A stretch of DNA of 64,000 nucleotides from Pseudodesulfovibrio tunisiensis (GTDB taxonomy: Bacteria; Desulfobacterota; Desulfovibrionia; Desulfovibrionales; Desulfovibrionaceae), in contig NZ_CP094380.1 in the NCBI RefSeq assembly GCF_022809775.1, positions 124,001-188,000 on the forward strand, in the 5' to 3' direction. How positions within the stretch are numbered: position 1 is the stretch's first letter; every line of letters starts with the position of its first letter. The notes below the pieces were generated by a model. The model worked only from the letters and a program-made list of their open reading frames with translations, was not told the origin of the DNA and searched no databases. The position numbers were made by a program, and so were the translations under genes. Below are positions 63,102 through 64,000 of the stretch, piece by piece.

Positions 63102-64000
63102 CTACAGGGGCTCGCCGGAGATTTCCTCGTCAGTGAGATAGCAGGCCGGGTCCGGAGCCCAGAAATCATCATAGTAGGCTTCGGCACGGGCACGGAAGTT
63201 GCCGCCGCAGATGTTCAGGAAGCGACATTTGGCGCAACGGCCGGTGACGTGCGGCCGCTTGTCCTTGAGCTTGTTCAGCAGTTCGATGTTCTTGTCGGTC
63301 CAGATTTCGGAGAACGGGCGTTCCAGCACGTTGCCGAAGGTGTGGTGGCGCATGAACTGGTCGGCGTGCACCTTGCCGTCCCAGGAGATGCAGCCGATGC
63401 CGCGACCCGAGGAATTGCCCTCGTTCATCTTGAGCAGTTCCAGCACTTCGGCGGCGCGTTTGGGGTCTTCCTTGAGCATGCGGAAGTAGACGTAGGGTCC
63501 GTCCGCGTGGTTGTCCACGGTCAGGACTTCCTTGGGCTTGCCCATGTCATGCAGAGCGCGGGTGCGATCCATGATCAGGTCCACGACCTTGCGGGTCTCC
63601 TCGTGGCCCAGATCCTCCTTGATGAGTTCGGAGCCGCGGCCGGAGTAGACCAGATGGTAGAAACAGATGCGGGGAATGTCGCGCTGCTCGATGAGGTCGA
63701 ACAGATGCGGAATTTCCTGAGCGTTGCGCTTGTTGATGGTGAAGCGCAGGCCGACCTTGAGGCCTTCGGCCTGACAGTTCTCCACGCCCTGAAGCGCCTT
63801 CTTGTAGGAGCCCTTCACCCCGCGGAACTGGTCGTGCACCTCTTCGGCGCCGTCAAGGGAAATGCCCACGTAGGAAAGGCCCACTTCCTTGAGTTCCTTG
63901 GCTTTCTTCTTGGTGATCAGGGTGCCGTTGGTGGAGATGACCGCACGCATTCCCTTGGAAGTGGCGTGCTTGGCCAGTTCGACCAGGTCTTCGCGCACCA
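63102..64000 (-). CDS. ahbC: 12,18-didecarboxysiroheme deacetylase AhbC (5' end outside window)
   Basis: At least 299 residues; the frame is open to the window edge, so the N-terminus with its radical SAM cysteines is missing. AhbC removes two acetate side chains to give Fe-coproporphyrin III, the AhbD substrate. The visible part has VISTNGTLITKKKAKEL, YVGISLDGAEEVHDQFRG, CISWDGKVHADQFMRHHTFGNV and C-terminal SPASM cysteines in GRCAKCRFLNICGGNFRARAEAYYDDFWAPDPACYL. It has its own terminator, so it is transcribed apart from hemB. Confidence 0.85.
   Translation of the reverse strand, partial: VREDLVELAKHATSKGMRAVISTNGTLITKKKAKELKEVGLSYVGISLDGAEEVHDQFRGVKGSYKKALQGVENCQAEGLKVGLRFTINKRNAQEIPHLFDLIEQRDIPRICFYHLVYSGRGSELIKEDLGHEETRKVVDLIMDRTRALHDMGKPKEVLTVDNHADGPYVYFRMLKEDPKRAAEVLELLKMNEGNSSGRGIGCISWDGKVHADQFMRHHTFGNVLERPFSEIWTDKNIELLNKLKDKRPHVTGRCAKCRFLNICGGNFRARAEAYYDDFWAPDPACYLTDEEISGEPL

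Overview
The window looks like the chromosome of a sulfate-reducing deltaproteobacterium of the Desulfovibrionaceae (Desulfovibrio or Pseudodesulfovibrio type). The reasons are a stand-alone dsrC, the siroheme-dependent heme genes (ahbC, hemB, ahbD and a siroheme decarboxylase subunit), menaquinone synthesis by the futalosine route (mqnA, C, D, E), NiFe-hydrogenase maturation genes hypD and hypE, and a GC-rich, strongly GC-biased third codon position. No prophage, insertion sequence, CRISPR array or rRNA operon was seen. Most of the window is core housekeeping DNA.

Layout. 1-1.8 kb (minus): start of a Kdo-transferase-like gene, ddl and an HD-domain protein in one overlapping operon. 2.0-4.7 kb (plus): dsrC with its own terminator, then hypD-hypE. 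4.7-6.8 kb (minus): cheV and a tRNA-dihydrouridine synthase. 7.0-12.2 kb (plus): a tufB-type operon (Thr, Tyr, Gly and Thr tRNAs, tuf, rpmG, Trp tRNA, secE, nusG, rplK, rplA) running into rplJ-rplL. 12.5-20.9 kb: rpoB-rpoC. 21.0-24.0 kb: rpsL-rpsG-fusA. 24.2-38.4 kb: one S10-spc-alpha superoperon from rpsJ to rplQ, with no infA or adk. 38.5-39.4 kb: a LysR regulator. 39.4-44.1 kb: the menaquinone genes, with tetR-mqnE-mqnC-mqnA on minus and mqnD divergent. 44.2-45.5 kb: a DMT-family transporter and a zinc-ribbon protein. 45.6-50.0 kb (minus): a lipid-transport (Mla/MCE) operon, STAS-mlaE, mlaF, mlaD, lipoprotein, darP. 50.2-53.7 kb (plus): an Lrp-type regulator and bifunctional proline catabolism gene putA. 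53.9-60.2 kb (minus): an ABC-F ATPase, an alpha/beta hydrolase, rpe and a chemoreceptor. 60.3-64.0 kb (minus): the heme genes.

How they fit together: the 7-38 kb block makes the translation and transcription machinery. Three of its transcription units share one promoter layout, TTGACA, 18 bases, then TA(A/C)ACCCT. The menaquinone, siroheme-heme, DsrC and Hyp genes serve anaerobic respiration with sulfate and hydrogen.

The most notable observations are three small lesions in otherwise conserved genes: a one-base-equivalent frameshift at the 3' end of rpsQ, an in-frame TGA replacing a Trp codon in mqnE, and a frameshift in a run of seven A in the ABC-F gene. They may be sequence errors, real decay, or (for the A7 run) slippage. 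I found no convincing undescribed system. The best regulatory leads are the shared promoter layout, the TetR operator over the mqn promoter, and the probably leaderless, possibly self-regulated Lrp-family gene before putA.
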